Assembly (NCBI RefSeq): GCF_027533645.1
Contig: NZ_JAQAGY010000010.1
Location: 186,001 to 250,000, forward strand
Direction: 5' to 3'
Source: Paenibacillus caseinilyticus
Lineage (GTDB): Bacteria; Bacillota; Bacilli; Paenibacillales; NBRC-103111
DNA length: 64,000 nt
The position numbers and the translations under genes were made by a program. Positions 24,768 to 34,239 of the stretch are shown piece by piece; position 1 is the first letter of the stretch, and every line of letters begins with the position of its first letter. The notes beneath the pieces are model-generated. The model saw nothing but the letters and a program-made list of their open reading frames with translations, did no database searches and had not been told where the DNA came from.

Positions 24768-26441
24768 TTATTTTACCGAAGCCCATTTGAATTCAAGCTC
24801 GACGCCGTAAGCCGGGAAGAGGAGGTCTTGAATCTTCGGATTCTTGACCCAGCTCGTCGCCCGGAAGTAGTTCGGCACGATCGGCATTTCTTCGATGAGG
24901 AGCTTCTCGGCTTGCACCATGAGATCGGAACGCTTGGCCTTGTCGAGCTCGGCGATGGCACCGTTGGCGAACTTGTCGTACTCGGCGTTAGACCAGTCGA
25001 CATCGTTGAGCTCGGAGCCGGTGATGAACATGTCGAGGAACGTCATCGGGTCGTTGTAATCCGCACCCCAGCCGGAGACCGAAGCCTGGTACTTGTGATT
25101 GTTCTCGTTGTCCACCCGCAGCTTGTGCGGCAGCGGCTCGGCTATGACGTCGATGCCGAGATTCTGCTTCCACTGGGCGACGAGGAACTCCAGCGCTTTG
25201 GGGCCGGTGTTGTGGTCATCGCATTGAAGCTTGAAGGACGGCATCGCGCTGAGCCCCGCTTCCTGCAGCCCTTCCTGCAGGAGCTGCTTGGCCTTGGCCG
25301 GGTCGAACTTCGGCATGATGCTGCCGGCTTTCTTGCGGAATTCTTCTCCGGTTCCGTCGCTGGTGCCCACAGGCACGAACCCGGTCGCGGCGACAGGTCC
25401 TTTGCCCATGACCGTCTCGATGAAGGCGGTATTGTCGATGCTCATAGCGAGCGCCTGCCGGATCTTCTTGTTCCGGAAGGCAGGCACATTCTTCTCACTG
25501 AGCTTGATGAACCACGAGGAGAGCTCGGGCTGCAGCACGTATTCCGGCTTGCCCTCCCATTGGCGGATATTCTCGCCCGTAACCGTCTGGAGATCGGACT
25601 GGCCCGTCTGGAACAGGTTCAGGCCCGTATTCTCATCCTTGACGATATTGAGCTGGATGCGTTCGAGCTTCACGCTGTCCTTGTCCCAATATTTGTCGTT
25701 CTTGACGAGGACAAGCTGCTGGTCATGATCCCACTTCTCGAGTTTGAAGGGGCCGGCTCCGATGACGGACTCGGCATCCGCACCGTTCTTCTCTTTGAAT
25801 TTATCGATGAGATCCTGGCGCTGCGGGAAGAAGTTCAGGAAGGATAATTGTTCCGTAAAGAAAGGGATCGGCCGTTCCAGCGTGATTTGGAGCGTTTTGT
25901 CGTCGAGCGCTTTCACGCCCATCTCTTTTTTCTTCGCCTCGGCTTCTTCCGGGGTCTTGGACTTCATGACGTCGGTACCGCCTTTGACCCAGGCGACCAT
26001 GAACGCGTAGATGGCTTTGGTGGCCGGATCCACGCTGCGCTGGTAGGAGTAGACGAAGTCCTGCGCTTTGACCGGCACGCCGTCCGAGTAAGTGATATTG
26101 TCCTTCAAGGTGATCGTGTAGGTTCTGCCGTCCTCCGAGATCTTGGGCATGCCGCTGGCGAGTCCCGGCTGCGCTTTGTTGTTCTTATCGAGCCGGTACA
26201 GGCCTTCCCCTACGGCATTAAGAATCGTGAATGCGGCGATCTGGGTTGTCTTCGAGACATCAAGCGCACCAGGCTCGGCCCGGTAATTGCCCGAAATTTG
26301 CTGCTTGGGTGCCGCAGTCTCTTTCCCCTCTGGCGTAGCGGTATCGGTTTGGGACGGCGCTGTGCTGCCGGAACAGCCGGCGGCCAGTGCACAGGCAAGT
26401 GAGAGTACAACCGTGGTGGAGAGCCATTTGCGCAGCTTCAT
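24768..26441 (-). CDS. Peptide ABC transporter substrate-binding lipoprotein (OppA-like)
   Basis: A 557-residue lipoprotein of the SBP_bac_5 family that captures oligopeptides outside the membrane. The lipobox LAAGC places the lipidated Cys near residue 23, followed by a Thr/Pro-rich tether. Family segments include ISGNYRAEPGALDVSK, GLYRLDKNNKAQPGLAS, the FVYSYQRSVDP region and a C-terminal KNPKIQDLLFPAYG. AAGGAGCG precedes the ATG. No permease or ATPase genes are adjacent, so it is an orphan binding protein that must dock on a transporter encoded elsewhere or act as a sensor. A second SBP_bac_5 protein is CntA at 60633. Confidence 0.9.
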   Translation of the reverse strand: MKLRKWLSTTVVLSLACALAAGCSGSTAPSQTDTATPEGKETAAPKQQISGNYRAEPGALDVSKTTQIAAFTILNAVGEGLYRLDKNNKAQPGLASGMPKISEDGRTYTITLKDNITYSDGVPVKAQDFVYSYQRSVDPATKAIYAFMVAWVKGGTDVMKSKTPEEAEAKKKEMGVKALDDKTLQITLERPIPFFTEQLSFLNFFPQRQDLIDKFKEKNGADAESVIGAGPFKLEKWDHDQQLVLVKNDKYWDKDSVKLERIQLNIVKDENTGLNLFQTGQSDLQTVTGENIRQWEGKPEYVLQPELSSWFIKLSEKNVPAFRNKKIRQALAMSIDNTAFIETVMGKGPVAATGFVPVGTSDGTGEEFRKKAGSIMPKFDPAKAKQLLQEGLQEAGLSAMPSFKLQCDDHNTGPKALEFLVAQWKQNLGIDVIAEPLPHKLRVDNENNHKYQASVSGWGADYNDPMTFLDMFITGSELNDVDWSNAEYDKFANGAIAELDKAKRSDLMVQAEKLLIEEMPIVPNYFRATSWVKNPKIQDLLFPAYGVELEFKWASVK

Positions 26442-26803
26442 AGATTCGCTCCTTCACATGTTTTATGCAATCAAGAACGAAGTGATCTCGTTCGGTGATC
26501 CGGCTCCATGCGGTAAGGCAGATTCAAAATGAAAATGCGAGAAGTGCGAATGGAAGATTAGAGCAGGGGAGGTAGAACTTAGGTGATGGATGTGAATTAT
26601 TTATTAACCTACCATATTGCCTTGCCGGATTCAATAGCAGAATACAAGATTTGGAAGGTATGACAGCAGGAGCCTCTGCGTCTTGGCATTCGGAAGCGAA
26701 AGGGAGGTTCATAAGAAAATTTAATTATAACCAAGCAAGGCTTCGACCGGGAGACAGGGTTCCTGTATTCTGTAGGTTGACAAGAGAAGGGATGGGACTG
26801 GCT
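26442..26803. other. Divergent intergenic region, oppA-like and cysteine hydrolase genes
   Basis: About 360 bases holding the promoters of both flanking genes. No strong motif seen. The open frame extending upstream of 26804 looks non-coding. Confidence 0.3.
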
Positions 26804-27319
26804 ATGAAATCGAAACTGGCACTGTGCATCATCGATATGCAGGAAGGGTTCCTCGGACACCGGCGCAGCGAACCCGGCATGGCATCGGTATGTGAGGTTA
26901 TCAATCATACGGCAGGCCTGCTGCGTGCCCAAGGTCATCCGGTCATTCATATCCGGGATGTGGAAGCGGCGGACGAGTGGACATCCGGGGACCTGGCGAT
27001 CCTGCCGGACATTGACGTGCGGGAGGAAGATCTTCACCTTGAGAAATCACATTCGAATGCATTCTGGGAGACAGAGCTCGAAGCGGTGCTCCGGGAGAGC
27101 GGAGCAGGCTTCGTTATCGTATGCGGGTTTGCCGCGGAACACTGCGTACTGTTCACCTACCAGGGGGCCGTTGAGCGCGGATGGAGAGCAGCTATCCTTC
27201 AGGGCGGCATCCTGAGCGAGCATAGGGAGACGGTCCACGGCACCTATTTGCTGCGGCATATCGTGTCCTATCCGGTCGTCGAGCACATCATGGAGCAGGC
27301 CGCGGCTGGAAGAATATAA
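26804..27319 (+). CDS. Isochorismatase-like cysteine hydrolase (2)
   Basis: A 171-residue cytosolic hydrolase of the isochorismatase superfamily with Asp11 (CIIDMQ), Lys81 (HLEKSHSNAF) and Cys114 (FAAEHCV) in triad positions. It differs much from the member at 6272, so the substrate probably differs too; none can be named. I chose ATG 26804, about 12 bases after GAGAAGGG; the ATG at 26792 is too close to it. A terminator follows. Confidence 0.82.
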   Translation: MKSKLALCIIDMQEGFLGHRRSEPGMASVCEVINHTAGLLRAQGHPVIHIRDVEAADEWTSGDLAILPDIDVREEDLHLEKSHSNAFWETELEAVLRESGAGFVIVCGFAAEHCVLFTYQGAVERGWRAAILQGGILSEHRETVHGTYLLRHIVSYPVVEHIMEQAAAGRI

Positions 27320-27342
27320 TGAACGCCATAACGGATGGCGTC

Positions 27343-27374
27343 GGATCCCCGATCATCGTTACGGGGATTTTTTT
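27343..27374 (+). terminator. Intrinsic terminator of the 26804 gene
   Basis: ATCCCCG (27345-27351) and CGGGGAT (27362-27368) followed by six T's. Confidence 0.8.
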
Positions 27375-27435
27375 ATCCGGAGATGGAGTTCTGCAGCAGC
27401 GAACAAAAGGAGGGAATATGTCGAGTTGGAAAAAA

Positions 27436-27473
27436 AGAAACCCAGAACGTCTTAAGATAAGACGCTGGGTTTC
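27436..27473 (-). terminator. Intrinsic terminator of the crystallin/lectin gene
   Basis: AGAAACCCAG..CGTCTTA (from 27436) pairs with TAAGACG..CTGGGTTTCT (to 27473); on the minus strand a run of T's follows. Confidence 0.8.
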
Positions 27474-27489
27474 TATACAATCCATATTC

Positions 27490-28272
27490 TTATTGTCCGG
27501 CTGTATTTGTAGACCAGACAATAGTCGAGCCTCCACCTGCCGCCGCATTCCGAATGACGACATTCCCATCATCTTGAACAACTAAATTTTGTCCAATAAC
27601 GGAGTTGTTTGAACTCCACGCAAGAATAGCTGTATTCGCATATACGTTAAGCTTGCCGGTAAATTGTGCTCTATTGGCGTGAGAGTTAAATCCATATACA
27701 CCAGTTGTATTTGTGGACCAGACAGGAACACCGCCATCTTTATAAAGCACTAGATTCCCGTCATATTGGAATATTAATTTGAATCTGCCGTTTTGTGATG
27801 TTAGATACTTCATAGCATATCGAAGCTCTTCACCATAACTCAAACTATTGTTAGCGGTAGGCTGGGAAACATCAGACGAGACGGTTCTTATTTTCGCGGA
27901 ACTAACACTATCATTGCCGACAGGAGTGTTACCTAACCCGGAAGTAGAGGAAAGAAGTCTGCTGCTTGATCCTACAAAGTATGAATCTTTATAAAGCGTG
28001 GCTTCATAATATTTGCCATTGCCGTTAACAATCTTAACGGACGAAGCGCTATCGTTTCCGATATTCATAGAAGAAGGAAGGTCATAATCTCCAACATCAG
28101 AAAGTCGAACGCAGCTTCCCCCATAATTGGCATCCGCATAAATATAAACTCCGGGAGTTCCATCACAGCTATAAGCAGCCGCTTGAGCTGTTTCGTTGTT
28201 AAACAAGCCCATGTTAAGTAATGCAGTTGCTGATAATGTGAGTAATGTTAGCTTTTTCATACCTTTTAACAT
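27490..28272 (-). CDS. Secreted beta/gamma-crystallin plus B-lectin domain protein
   Basis: A 260-residue exported protein: signal peptide (about 1-32, ending AQAA), a beta/gamma-crystallin-like region (about 34-130) with two Greek-key style repeats (GVYIYADANYGGSCVRLSDVGDY and YEATLYKDSYFVGSS), and a bulb-type mannose-binding lectin domain (about 145-260) with the sugar-site motifs FQYDGNLVLY and VQDDGNVVI. Bacterial proteins of this type bind calcium and glycans and some B-lectins are bacteriocins; function here is open. The gene is much more AT-rich than its neighbours, suggesting recent transfer. AAGGAGG lies seven bases before the ATG. Confidence 0.82.
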   Translation of the reverse strand: MLKGMKKLTLLTLSATALLNMGLFNNETAQAAAYSCDGTPGVYIYADANYGGSCVRLSDVGDYDLPSSMNIGNDSASSVKIVNGNGKYYEATLYKDSYFVGSSSRLLSSTSGLGNTPVGNDSVSSAKIRTVSSDVSQPTANNSLSYGEELRYAMKYLTSQNGRFKLIFQYDGNLVLYKDGGVPVWSTNTTGVYGFNSHANRAQFTGKLNVYANTAILAWSSNNSVIGQNLVVQDDGNVVIRNAAAGGGSTIVWSTNTAGQ

Positions 28273-28508
28273 AATTTTACCTCCTTAATTTTCAAAAACG
28301 ACTGTAAATTAACTGCCCAACAAATAATAGTTTAATATAGTAGAGGCTTGAGACTCTACCCAGTTCTTGCTGGATACTTTAACGATTCTTGCTATAATAT
28401 GACGAAGTTTGAGTTCAATTGGTGAATCTTTCCGCGCAGCGCTAAGGCTTATTTGGTACGGTTGCTAACCCTTCCAGGCCCCATGGAATCTCGTGTAAAC
28501 TCATCTCC
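28273..28508. other. AT-rich spacer upstream of the lectin gene
   Basis: About 235 bases, compositionally like the lectin gene rather than the rest of the window. No defined site recognised. Confidence 0.35.
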
Positions 28509-29426
28509 TCACCTTAGTTGAATGGGAATACAGAATTCCATACGAACCGGTTGGAGATTTTCCCACGAGTTGTCCGGAAATATCGCAAGCATACGCCGGC
28601 TTTCATCCCATTGATAGGGACTGAGACGAAGCCACTGTAGTGACACCAAATGTATGAGCGGGTGCAGCTCATCAATCGGTCCGGTCAGTGGTAAAACGGC
28701 GTACATCCCACCCTTAACCGTAAGGGACTGTATCTCTGTGCCAGAGGGGATGGCCTTTGATGTCGTGAAGCAAATCGCATAACGCTGCTTCGACTCCGGG
28801 GTAATATAAGGATCGTCGAGTATAGAAACAACTGCCTGACTGTCGTTCTCTATCTGTTCATGAGATCGCATCCAAGTATAGAGTTTGTCGAACTCTAGTT
28901 CGACAATCAGCTCGGCGACGTCACGGATAAGTGTCCCTACACGTTGAATGCAGGCCGCACGCCTTTCAGGAAGCCGCCGGATCGTGATTCCCAGGTTGCG
29001 GTACTTCTCCTCCATTTTCTCCTCCATTTCCTGAGTCAGATCGCTCCCGGTCGCTTTAGCCACCCGCGCTTTATCATACCGTTCTTTGGTGGGGTCCATA
29101 GAACCCCTGTATTCGGAAGCGCTCATCCCCATATAGCGGCGGAACGTCCTTGCCAGATGGGCGGGGGATTGCAGACCGCAGTCAAGCGCAATCTGGGTGA
29201 AGCTGCGCTCCGGTTTATGATGAATCATTTTGATAACCATTTCCACCCTCAGCCGGTTGATAAACTGAAGCACATTCTCATTCATCACGCGTTTGAATAC
29301 ACGGTGAAAATGATGAGCTGAAAAGCTGGAAACGTTGGCCAGTTCCTCTACGGTAAGTGGAGAAGCCAAATTCTCTTCGATGTATCGGACCACCTGATAG
29401 ATCCGAGCTTTATATTCTTTTTCCAT
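28509..29426 (-). CDS. AraC-family regulator with GyrI-like effector domain
   Basis: A 305-residue transcription regulator. Residues 1-110 form the AraC/XylS double helix-turn-helix (VEELANVSSFSAHHFHRVFKRV, then FTQIALDCGLQSPAHLARTFRRYMGMSASEYR); residues 150-305 form a GyrI-like/SOUL-type ligand domain beginning ITIRRLPERRAACI. Such Rob/BltR-type regulators sense small amphipathic compounds. No obvious target gene is adjacent. The nearest ribosome binding site (GGGAGG) is about 16 bases from the ATG, longer than usual. Confidence 0.88.
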   Translation of the reverse strand: MEKEYKARIYQVVRYIEENLASPLTVEELANVSSFSAHHFHRVFKRVMNENVLQFINRLRVEMVIKMIHHKPERSFTQIALDCGLQSPAHLARTFRRYMGMSASEYRGSMDPTKERYDKARVAKATGSDLTQEMEEKMEEKYRNLGITIRRLPERRAACIQRVGTLIRDVAELIVELEFDKLYTWMRSHEQIENDSQAVVSILDDPYITPESKQRYAICFTTSKAIPSGTEIQSLTVKGGMYAVLPLTGPIDELHPLIHLVSLQWLRLSPYQWDESRRMLAIFPDNSWENLQPVRMEFCIPIQLR

Positions 29427-29841
29427 AAACGTAACTATCGTAACCTCCCGTCGATTATGAGTTTATAACTGAAGTCAATCGCCCTGATAGGCAGATATGC
29501 AACTTGATTTCTTTTGATATAACCAACTTAACAAACGATGAAATACATCTTGGGGGTACCGGCCCAGGTTGGAACAAGTATATCCTAAGGGTTGTATCTA
29601 CTATATCACCATGTGGCATATTATGGATGACCCCTTCTATCATCAATCGTTAAGATTTCTTCGAGCCTAAATGTTGAAAACTAGTAAGTAACTTCAAAAG
29701 GAGTAGAGCAAGCAAGCCAGGGCAGCCCCTCTCAGAGGAATCACCGCAGGGGGCTTTGCTGTGGTCCGGGGAACGCCGCTGGCTCTTCCGTGCGGGGATC
29801 GTGTATGATCGAAGTACAGCATGCAAAAAGGAGGGAAGAGG
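29427..29841. other. About 415 bases without a recognised gene
   Basis: The left two thirds are AT-rich and carry only short frames without ribosome binding sites. An imperfect AGCCCC/GGGGCT hairpin with a short T-run lies at 29724-29757. Confidence 0.35.
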
Positions 29842-30066
29842 ATGGAACCCTACCAGAACCTGATCGGCGTCGTGCTGGAGAAAATGCAGCTTACCTATAA
29901 GGAGCTGCTCTTCAATCTGGAAGGATTGAACGGGGTGCTGGAGCAGCACTCCGATGAAGAGAAGCGGAATATACCGGAGCTTCTGACGATTACGCAGCTG
30001 CGGGATACGTACGCGGAGCTCGTACGCACGATGGAAGAGCGGTATCCGGGACTGAGAGACGTCTAG
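29842..30066 (+). CDS. Small helical hypothetical protein
   Basis: A 74-residue soluble protein (MEPYQNLIGVVLEKMQLTYKE.., ending EERYPGLRDV), predicted to be two or three helices. The ribosome binding site AAAAGGAGGG stands before the ATG at 29842; the frame is open to 29821. No family recognised. Confidence 0.6.
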   Translation: MEPYQNLIGVVLEKMQLTYKELLFNLEGLNGVLEQHSDEEKRNIPELLTITQLRDTYAELVRTMEERYPGLRDV

Positions 30067-30188
30067 CGGATGGACCTCCGCCTGGCAAAAGAAAGGACTC
30101 CCGTCCCGCTTCATTCCCTGCTATAATAGGGAAGCTCTGTCCGGGGTGCCGGGCAGGGCGCGAACCGGGTTAGAGGGGAAAGGGGAAT

Positions 30189-30845
30189 ATGTCTGTGATA
30201 GTGGTTGGGGGAATGATCGGGCTGGGGAAGACATCGGTAGCCACGCTGCTCGGAGAAACGTTGAAGTCGGATGTGTTTTTTGAGAGTGTGGATGATAATC
30301 CGATTCTGCCGCTGTTCTATACTTCGGCGCCCGAGGAGATCGAGAAGAAGCGCTATCCGTTTCTTCTTCAGCTTCATTTCTTGAATACGAGATTCAAGGC
30401 GATCAAAGCTGCACTTATACATAACCGTAACGTGCTGGACCGCAGTATTTATGAGGATTGGTATTTCGCCAAAGTGAATCTGGAGCTCGGCAGGATCTCT
30501 CCGCTGGAGTTCGAGGTGTACGAGGGACTGGCAGACAACATGATGTCCGAGCTGGCCGAACTGCCGAAGAAAGCGCCGGACCTTATGGTGTATCTCAAGG
30601 CTTCGTTCGAAACTGTCATGTACCGGATCGGACTGCGCGGGCGCAGCTTCGAACAAGATGCTTCGCTGGTGGAATACTACCGGCAGCTCTGGTCGGGTTA
30701 TGACAATTGGGTCATGAACCATTACCGCGCTTCGGAGGTCCTCATCGTGGATATGGACCGGATGGACGTGGTGAACCGTCCGGAAGATGCCAGGCAGCTT
30801 GTGGCCGACGTTCGGGCCAAGCTGGAAGAGCTGGGAATCGCATAA
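30189..30845 (+). CDS. Deoxynucleoside kinase
   Basis: A 218-residue cytosolic kinase that phosphorylates deoxynucleosides (dCK/dGK family). The P-loop GGMIGLGKTS (about 7-16), the DRS motif in VLDRSIYEDWYF and an arginine-rich lid (YRIGLRGRSFEQ) are visible. It serves nucleotide salvage. In Bacillus subtilis two such genes, dck and dgk, are paired; here it stands alone, so base specificity is not assignable. AAAGGGGAAT precedes the ATG. Confidence 0.88.
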   Translation: MSVIVVGGMIGLGKTSVATLLGETLKSDVFFESVDDNPILPLFYTSAPEEIEKKRYPFLLQLHFLNTRFKAIKAALIHNRNVLDRSIYEDWYFAKVNLELGRISPLEFEVYEGLADNMMSELAELPKKAPDLMVYLKASFETVMYRIGLRGRSFEQDASLVEYYRQLWSGYDNWVMNHYRASEVLIVDMDRMDVVNRPEDARQLVADVRAKLEELGIA

Positions 30846-31106
30846 CAAGGAACTCTCCATAGGAAGGGCGCTGCGGGATACCGGGCGCTCTTTTTTGGCG
30901 TTTATGAGAAAAAGGGGAGAGGGAAGCGCCGCCTGAAGCGAAGATACCGTAAGAAGGCGAACCCAGCGGCGTGACGCTTAAGGGTTCCCATCCGGCTGAA
31001 TCCTTGATTCGACCATGGATCCGTATAGAACTGGGAGTTGTGGCAGAAACTGAGTGCCAAAGCAAGCGCTGGATTGTACGAACTGTACTATAAGGAGGCT
31101 GGGCCC

Positions 31107-32285
31107 TTGGAGAAGCAGGAGATCCCGCAGGAGGACCGGCAGACGCTGCTGCACCACGGGGACGAGAAGGAAGCCTTCGGTCACGCGGCGGTGCCGCCCA
31201 TCTACCAGACCGCGCCGTTCGCCTACGATACCTTCGAGGCGTACGCTGAGGCGGAGCGCGAAGACATGCGGCAGTACGTGTATTGGCGCGGCACGAACCC
31301 GACGGTGGAGCTCGCCGAGCGCAAGCTGGCCGAGCTCGAAGGGGGCGAGGCTTGCAAATGCTTCTCCTCCGGCATGGCGGCGATCACGGCCGCGCTCATG
31401 AGCAGCCTGAAGGCGGGCGACCATGTCGTCGCGGTAGGCCGGGTGTACGAAACGACAGTCTCGCTGCTGAACTATCTGGCGCGCTGGGGCATCTCGCATA
31501 CGGTTACGGCGGACTGCCGGATCGAGACCGTCCAAGAGGCGATAGGGGAGCGCACCCAAGTCATCTATATGGAAAGCCCGTCGTCGATGACCTACCGTCT
31601 AACCGACGTTCCTGAGATCGCACGGCTCGCCAGAAGTCTTGGCATTCGCACCCTCATCGACAACACATGGGCTACGCCCTTGTACCAGAAACCGTTGGAG
31701 CATGGAGTGGATCTGGTGATCCAAGCGGCATCCAAGTACCTTGGCGGCCATAACGATCTGCTGGCGGGAGCGGTCGTCGGGTCGCAGGAAGCGCTCGAGA
31801 AGATGTTCTCAAAGGAGTTCCAGCTGTTCGGAGCGGCGCTCGCTCCCTTCGAGGCGTGGCTGCTCACGAGGGGGATGCGGACGCTGCCTCACCGGATGCG
31901 GGCGCACCAGGAAGGCGCGCTGGCGGTAGCCCGGTCTCTCGAAGCCCATCCGGCTGTAGCGAAAGTGAACCATCCGGGCCTGCCTTCGCACCCGGATTAT
32001 GCGCTCGGGCGCAAGGTGCTCCGGGGCTATTCGGGCGTGTTCAGCATCGAGCTCAAGGAAGCGACATATGAGCGGGTCGCCGGGGTGATCAACCGGATGA
32101 AACGCTTCGAGATCGCCCCCTCGTGGGGCGGCTATCAGAGCCAGGTCGTATCGCCCAACTACGGATATAACCTGGAGGCTTTGGAGCAGGAGCGGTTATC
32201 TCCCGGCCTGATCCGGCTGGCGGTCGGCTTGGAGCCTCCCGGAGAACTGATCGCCGATCTCGAGGAAGCGCTGGAGCCGAAGTGA
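31107..32285 (+). CDS. PLP-dependent trans-sulfuration enzyme (cystathionine/methionine gamma-lyase family)
   Basis: A 392-residue fold-type I PLP enzyme of the Cys/Met metabolism family. Seen are FSSGMAAITAAL, the MESPSS segment, DNTWATP and the PLP lysine in AASKYLGGHNDLLAG (near residue 209). Members make or cleave cystathionine, or cleave methionine or homocysteine; the exact reaction cannot be fixed. I chose the TTG at 31107, eight bases after AAGGAGG; the frame is open to 31038 but the extension does not fit the family. A terminator at 32344 follows. No metIC or mccAB partner is present. Confidence 0.86.
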   Translation: MEKQEIPQEDRQTLLHHGDEKEAFGHAAVPPIYQTAPFAYDTFEAYAEAEREDMRQYVYWRGTNPTVELAERKLAELEGGEACKCFSSGMAAITAALMSSLKAGDHVVAVGRVYETTVSLLNYLARWGISHTVTADCRIETVQEAIGERTQVIYMESPSSMTYRLTDVPEIARLARSLGIRTLIDNTWATPLYQKPLEHGVDLVIQAASKYLGGHNDLLAGAVVGSQEALEKMFSKEFQLFGAALAPFEAWLLTRGMRTLPHRMRAHQEGALAVARSLEAHPAVAKVNHPGLPSHPDYALGRKVLRGYSGVFSIELKEATYERVAGVINRMKRFEIAPSWGGYQSQVVSPNYGYNLEALEQERLSPGLIRLAVGLEPPGELIADLEEALEPK

Positions 32286-32343
32286 GCGGGAAGAGAATTG
32301 AAGTTAATCGATAGTTTACGGCAAAGCGATTAAGCGCAGAGTG

Positions 32344-32371
32344 GCCCCCCCTTGTTGTAGGGGGCTTTTTT
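32344..32371 (+). terminator. Intrinsic terminator of the PLP enzyme gene
   Basis: GCCCCCC (32344-32350) and GGGGGC (32360-32365) followed by six T's. Confidence 0.85.
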
Positions 32372-32632
32372 GTCGTTAACCAACCAACACGTAGACCCGC
32401 TCAATCTATACTTTTAAACAATATACTTGTTTGCAATCTTATATCTTCCAGCCAGGTCTATCCGTACCTTGTTTCTATGAATCCTCCCCTACTCCCTCAC
32501 TATCTAGGACTCTAAGCTCATCAGGAGAAACCGGCATAGAAAGATTTGCATAAAATGAACAAGGGAAGCAACATCCCCCATTTGCCGTTCGTCTGGAGAG
32601 GGAAAGATGAGTTCTCGAAAGGGGCAGGGGTC
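32372..32632. other. AT-rich leader before the VWA lipoprotein gene
   Basis: It probably carries the promoter of the 32633 gene. In-frame codons run upstream to 32546 but lack a ribosome binding site at the ATG. Confidence 0.35.
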
Positions 32633-33964
32633 GTGGGGGAATATATAAGAAAAAAGCGCCTTCGGGCAGGAGTCGCAGGGCTGGCCGGCTTGCTGATGAG
32701 CCTGATGCTCCTGGCAGGCTGCAGCAGCTCGTCCCGGGAGCAGGCGGGTACAACGCCGACAGGGGCGCAAACCGATTCATCGGCCTCTACGAAGAGCGAA
32801 GCAGCGGCGCCGTCCGCCACAACGGACAGTGCAGCTAAGCCGTCTGCAGGAGACCGGGCGCCGGAGAGCAGCCCGCCGGCGGAGAAGCGGATTACGGTGC
32901 CGACGGGCCAACCGCCGGCCGCGAACCAAGCCCAGGCCGGACAGCTCACGGCCGGGGAGTGGAACGACCTGCGGGGTTGGGATGCGTGGCTCGGCACGCT
33001 GAACAAGCCGGAGTACAGCGGATACCTCGGCCGCTGGCGGATGTATCCTCAGCAGCGGGTCACGGTGAAGGTGACCAGCGGCCAGGAACCGGCAGCGGAC
33101 GCGGCTGTCGAGCTGCAGGCTCTTGGAGACGGACAGGAAGTCTGGAAGGCGCGTACGAACAACAGGGGAGAGGCGGAGCTGTTCGTCGGCGCCTTCGGCC
33201 CGAGGCCGAAAGACACCTACAAGATCAAGGTGACGAGCGGCCAAGTGTCGAAAGAGCTGGATGCGGTCCAGCTGCAATACCGGACCGAGCTTGCAGTCGA
33301 TCTTGGCGGCGGCGTCCGGAACCCGGGCGGGACCGCCGACCTGATGCTCGTGGTGGATACCACCGGTTCTATGGCGGATGAACTCGATTATATCACCGCC
33401 GAGCTATCGGACGTGGTGGAGCGGGTGAAGTCGCAGCATGAGGGGGCGCCCCTGGAGATGAATCTCTCCGCGAACTTCTACCGGGACCATGGGGACGACT
33501 ATGTGGTCCGGCCCTTTTCGTTTACGAAGGACGTGAAGGAAGCCGTAGGACAGCTCGGCCGGCAGACGGCGAAGGGGGGCGGCGATACGCCGGAAGCCGT
33601 AGAGGAAGCGCTCGAGGATGCTTTGCTGGGGCACCAGTGGAGCGAGTCGGCGCGGGCACGCCTGCTGTTCCTCGTGCTGGACGCCCCTCCGCACGGGAGC
33701 GAGGCCGCCGTCTCCAAGATGGGGGAGCTGGCGCGCACGGCGGCAAGGATGGGCGTGCGGATCATACCCGTCGCCTCCAGCGGCGTCGATACGAATACGG
33801 AATTCCTGATGCGCTCCCTGGCTGCCTTCAGCGGCGGGACCTATGTGTTCCTTACGAACCACAGCGGGATCGGAGGCTCGCATGCTGACCCCGTCGTCGG
33901 GGAATACAAAGTGGAATTTTTGAACGATCTCATGGTGCGGGTGATCAGTGAATATACGAAGTGA
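32633..33964 (+). CDS. VWA-domain lipoprotein
   Basis: A 443-residue surface lipoprotein. The GTG start at 32633 follows AAAGGGGCAGGGG and gives a proper n-region (KKRLR), hydrophobic stretch and lipobox LLAGC (Cys30). A Ser/Ala/Pro-rich tether (about 31-100) leads to an Ig-like region and then a von Willebrand A domain (about 230-440) with a MIDAS-type start LMLVVDTTGSM. The motif is DTTGS, a known variant of DxSxS. Such proteins mediate adhesion or protein-protein contacts in a metal-dependent way. No partner gene (for example moxR ATPase) is adjacent. The partner is unknown. Confidence 0.85.
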   Translation: MGEYIRKKRLRAGVAGLAGLLMSLMLLAGCSSSSREQAGTTPTGAQTDSSASTKSEAAAPSATTDSAAKPSAGDRAPESSPPAEKRITVPTGQPPAANQAQAGQLTAGEWNDLRGWDAWLGTLNKPEYSGYLGRWRMYPQQRVTVKVTSGQEPAADAAVELQALGDGQEVWKARTNNRGEAELFVGAFGPRPKDTYKIKVTSGQVSKELDAVQLQYRTELAVDLGGGVRNPGGTADLMLVVDTTGSMADELDYITAELSDVVERVKSQHEGAPLEMNLSANFYRDHGDDYVVRPFSFTKDVKEAVGQLGRQTAKGGGDTPEAVEEALEDALLGHQWSESARARLLFLVLDAPPHGSEAAVSKMGELARTAARMGVRIIPVASSGVDTNTEFLMRSLAAFSGGTYVFLTNHSGIGGSHADPVVGEYKVEFLNDLMVRVISEYTK

Positions 33965-34090
33965 GGAAAGCGGATGTCCGGAGCTTAACCACACGGGGAT
34001 AGGAGAGGGCAGCGGAAAAAGAGCGGGGGGTTACCGGCAGCGAGCGGTGACTTTCTGCTGGTGATGGAACTAGAGTGTGTCGTCATGATG

Positions 34091-34122
34091 ATAAGGATCC
34101 TGAAGAGGGTCCTTATTTTTTT
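34091..34122 (+). terminator. Intrinsic terminator after the VWA lipoprotein gene
   Basis: ATAAGGATCC (34091-34100) and GGGTCCTTAT (34107-34116) with a six-base loop and a T-run. Confidence 0.8.
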
Positions 34123-34239
34123 GTGGTCATTCCTCGCATTCCCGGCCTTCGCTATTCCGGTATGATTCGGTATTCTGGTATCATAATAGGAACAAGAAGA
34201 GGAACGGACACGTTCTTCGACGGAGAGAGGAATCGTGTG

